This document shows, piece after piece, positions 4,892 to 6,670 of a stretch of 6,670 nucleotides of DNA (the stretch's first letter is position 1; every line of letters begins with the position of its first letter). This stretch comes from Chloroflexota bacterium. Lineage in GTDB: Bacteria; Chloroflexota; Dormibacteria; CF-121. The stretch is from NCBI GenBank assembly GCA_005889395.1, contig VBFX01000194.1, positions 1 through 6,670 of the forward strand, in the 5' to 3' direction. The notes beneath the pieces are model-generated. The model saw nothing but the letters and a program-made list of their open reading frames with translations. It was not told where the DNA came from and searched no databases. Made by a program: the position numbers and the translations under genes.

Positions 4892-6157
4892 ATGAGCGAG
4901 CCAATCAATGTCCTGATCGTGGACGACATCGCCAGCACCCTGGATAACCTCCAGAAGCTGCTCTCGTTCGAGCCGGACATCCAGGTCGTCGGCACGGCCA
5001 TGAACGGCAAGGAAGGCATCGAGCAGGCGAAGAAGCTGGCTCCGGACATCGTGCTGATGGACGTCAACATGCCGATCATGGACGGCATCCAGGCCACGGA
5101 AACCCTGGCCCAGGAGGTGCCCAACTCACCCGTCATCATCATGTCCGTTCAGGGTGAGCGCGACTATCTCCGGCGGGCGATGCAGTCGGGGGCTCGCGAG
5201 TTCCTGATCAAGCCCTTCAGCGGGGATGAGCTGATCGCCAGCATCCGGCGGGTATACCAGCTGGAGCAGAAGAAAGAGTCGTTCCTGGCCAAGACGACGG
5301 CTGGGACGGAGAAGGCGCCCGCTCCGCCAGCGGACGGCGAGACCCCGCGCCGCGGCGAGCACGGCCAGGTCTTCTTCTTCTACTCGGGCAAGGGTGGGGT
5401 CGGGAAGTCCCTGGTCGCGGCCAACCTGGCGGTCTCGATGGCGAACGAAACCAAGGGCAAGGTCGCGCTCGTCGACCTGGACCTGCAGTTCGGTGACATC
5501 GGGGTGCTCCTCAACCTCGACCACTCGCAGGGGATCACCGACCTGATCGAGAACATCGACCACATGGATCCCGAGTTCATCCGCGAGATCATGGTGGACG
5601 GACCTTTCGGCATCAAGGTGCTCCTCCCACCGATCAGTCCCGAGCTCGCCGACCTCGTCACGGTCGACCACGTCCGGCGCATCTTCAGCGAGCTACGCAA
5701 GATGTTCGACTACATCATCGTCGACAGCTCCGCGCACCTGGGCGAGATCAACCTCGAGGTGCTGGACCATGCCGACCGCGTGGTGGTCGTCACCTCGCTC
5801 AGTATCCCGGCGATCAAGAACACCAAGCTGGCCTTGAAGATCTTCGACTCGCTCTCCATCCCCCCGGACCGCGTCGTCCTCTTGCTCAACAAGTCCGACG
5901 CCCACTCGGAATTCAACAAGGAGAGCGTGGAAGCGAACCTGCGCTTCCCGATCGCGGGGCAGATCCCCAACGATCCCAAGCTGGTCATCAACTCGATCAA
6001 CCGGGGGAATCCCTTCGTGACCACCCACCCGGAGTCGGAGATCAGCCAGCGCATTCGCGAGCTGGTGGCCAAGCTGATGCCGGTGATCCCGGCGGCCGCG
6101 GCCCCGGCGGAGTCCGCCGAGAAGAAACCCCGCAAGGGTCTGTTCGCCCGGCGTTAG
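4892..6157 (+). CDS. cpaE: CpaE/TadZ: receiver domain fused to ParA/MinD-like ATPase
   Basis: The 421-residue protein has a receiver at 5-122 and a linker rich in Pro, Ala and Glu at about 128-157. A MinD/ParA-type ATPase follows at 158-398, then a basic tail (KKPRKGLFARR). CpaE/TadZ proteins place the pilus machine in the cell, often at a pole. The receiver is fully equipped: acidic pair D11/D12, phospho-acceptor D57 (LMDVNMP), S85 and K107 (IKP). In several studied CpaE proteins this domain is degenerate. The ATPase has the deviant Walker A SGKGGVGKS (signature K167, P-loop K172), the LVDLDLQFGD motif (193-202) and Walker B YIIVDSS with D278. The receiver's sequence is NarL/DegU-like, matching the kind of kinase encoded upstream. 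The ATG at 4892 has only a weak GAG (4881-4883) as ribosome binding site. Confidence 0.95.
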   Translation: MSEPINVLIVDDIASTLDNLQKLLSFEPDIQVVGTAMNGKEGIEQAKKLAPDIVLMDVNMPIMDGIQATETLAQEVPNSPVIIMSVQGERDYLRRAMQSGAREFLIKPFSGDELIASIRRVYQLEQKKESFLAKTTAGTEKAPAPPADGETPRRGEHGQVFFFYSGKGGVGKSLVAANLAVSMANETKGKVALVDLDLQFGDIGVLLNLDHSQGITDLIENIDHMDPEFIREIMVDGPFGIKVLLPPISPELADLVTVDHVRRIFSELRKMFDYIIVDSSAHLGEINLEVLDHADRVVVVTSLSIPAIKNTKLALKIFDSLSIPPDRVVLLLNKSDAHSEFNKESVEANLRFPIAGQIPNDPKLVINSINRGNPFVTTHPESEISQRIRELVAKLMPVIPAAAAPAESAEKKPRKGLFARR

Positions 6158-6167
6158 AAAGGTTGAG

Positions 6168-6254
6168 ATGACCTCGCGGGCCGCTGCCTACCCTGCCGTG
6201 CCACGCTGCGTAATCGAGTCGCTCCCATTTGTGGTGGCTCGAGGGACGGCCTGA
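6168..6254 (+). CDS. Possible 28-residue small ORF between cpaE and cpaF
   Basis: An ATG at 6168 opens 28 codons ending in TGA at 6252-6254, three bases before the cpaF ATG. AAAGG at 6158-6162 sits five bases upstream as a plausible Shine-Dalgarno. The peptide begins MTSRAAAYPAVP and contains one cysteine and a short hydrophobic patch (LPFVVA). Its position could let ribosomes finishing it restart on cpaF, which has a poor ribosome binding site of its own. Third codon positions are less G/C-biased than in cpaE, which argues against a conserved protein. The 100-base gap shows no other clear element. Confidence 0.25.
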   Translation: MTSRAAAYPAVPRCVIESLPFVVARGTA

Positions 6255-6257
6255 GGC

Positions 6258-6670
6258 ATGTCGCTCCTCGACCGCGTCCAGAAACAGCAGGGTCCCGACG
6301 CCAACGCGCCCCCCGACGGGGCCTACGTTCCGCAGGCCGGTCAGAGCCCGCGCCAGTCCCTGGCGGCCGCGACGCGCAGCCGCACGCCGTCCGAGCTCCA
6401 GGCCGAGCGGATCAAGAACCGCCTCCAGGCGCGCCTCATCGAGCAGTCGGCCGACGACTCCGGCGACGAGGACCGGGAGCAGCGGGCCGCCAAGATCACC
6501 GACGCCCTCACCGCCGTGATCGCGGAGATGGGCGTCTCCCTGGCCAAGCCGGAGAAGCAGCGGCTGCTCGACTCGGTCCTCAACGACTTCCTCGGGCTCG
6601 GTCCAATCGAGGCCCTGATCAGCGACCCCACGATCACCGAGATCATGGTCAACGGGCCCGACCAGATTTT
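6258..6670 (+). CDS. cpaF: CpaF/TadA pilus secretion ATPase, N-terminal part
   Basis: The gene runs off the right edge; 137 codons are visible. Residues 1-45 are a low-complexity Pro/Gln/Ala-rich leader, and residues 46-90 are a charged helical region. After these comes the start of the CpaF N-terminal domain: LLDSVLNDFLGLGPIEALI (about 101-119) and SDPTITEIMVNGPDQI (about 120-135), the hallmark 'GLGP-I-L-DP-ITEIMVNG' block of the CpaF/TadA family. The Walker A, Asp box and Walker B of the type II/IV secretion ATPase core lie beyond the window. CpaF is the cytoplasmic hexameric motor that drives pilus extension, and in some species retraction too. The ATG at 6258 comes four bases after an in-frame stop (TGA, 6252-6254), so no longer form exists. 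Only GAGGG at 6241-6245 serves as a distant Shine-Dalgarno. Confidence 0.93.
   Translation, partial: MSLLDRVQKQQGPDANAPPDGAYVPQAGQSPRQSLAAATRSRTPSELQAERIKNRLQARLIEQSADDSGDEDREQRAAKITDALTAVIAEMGVSLAKPEKQRLLDSVLNDFLGLGPIEALISDPTITEIMVNGPDQI

Noticed and set aside
6229..6519. Plus-strand 96-codon open frame overlapping the cpaF start
   Set aside because: It is an Arg/Ser/Pro-rich shadow of cpaF in another frame, while cpaF itself shows the family signature block.

Overview
The window is GC-rich bacterial DNA with strong G/C bias at third codon positions and AGGAGGTGA-type ribosome binding sites. Its right half is the start of a Tad/Flp (type IVc) pilus locus of the kind found in Chloroflexota and other bacteria without a classical outer membrane. 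In order it holds a short Flp pilin, CpaB, CpaE and the 5' part of CpaF, with no secretin (CpaC/RcpA) or CpaD gene between them. A cytoplasmic DegS-type histidine kinase lies directly upstream. A Chloroflexota-like soil or aquatic lineage is my best guess, but this is inference from gene content, not from a marker gene.

Left part, minus strand (1-2358): three closely packed membrane-protein genes are read leftwards. First comes an isoprenylcysteine-methyltransferase-like protein (1693-2358). It overlaps a polytopic protein of GT-C-like organisation (102-1733), which shares an ATGA stop/start overlap with a third gene that runs off the window at base 1. They look like one transcription unit for membrane or cell-envelope chemistry, and no substrate can be named.

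Middle (2359-2468): a 110-base divergent intergenic region separates the leftward unit from the rightward genes. A 9-bp tandem repeat abuts the kinase start, where a Shine-Dalgarno would be expected.

Right part, plus strand (2469-6670): the DegS-like kinase (2469-3554) is followed by a 169-base leader with a 35-bp imperfect dyad. Then come flp (3724-3903), a factor-independent terminator, cpaB (4063-4809, TTG start), a second very strong terminator that overlaps a TTGACA promoter candidate, cpaE (4892-6157), a possible 28-codon ORF, and cpaF (6258 to the window end). Transcription appears split into modules: abundant pilin, CpaB, and the cytoplasmic CpaE/CpaF machinery.

How the genes may work together: Flp is the filament subunit. 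CpaB is an envelope-anchored assembly factor. CpaE is a receiver-ParA/MinD-like ATPase that positions the machine, and CpaF is the motor ATPase. The CpaE receiver keeps every phosphorylation residue and resembles NarL/DegU receivers, which are the natural partners of HisKA_3 kinases such as the one upstream. The most interesting hypothesis here is a phosphorelay from the DegS-like kinase directly onto the pilus-positioning ATPase, without a DNA-binding regulator in between.
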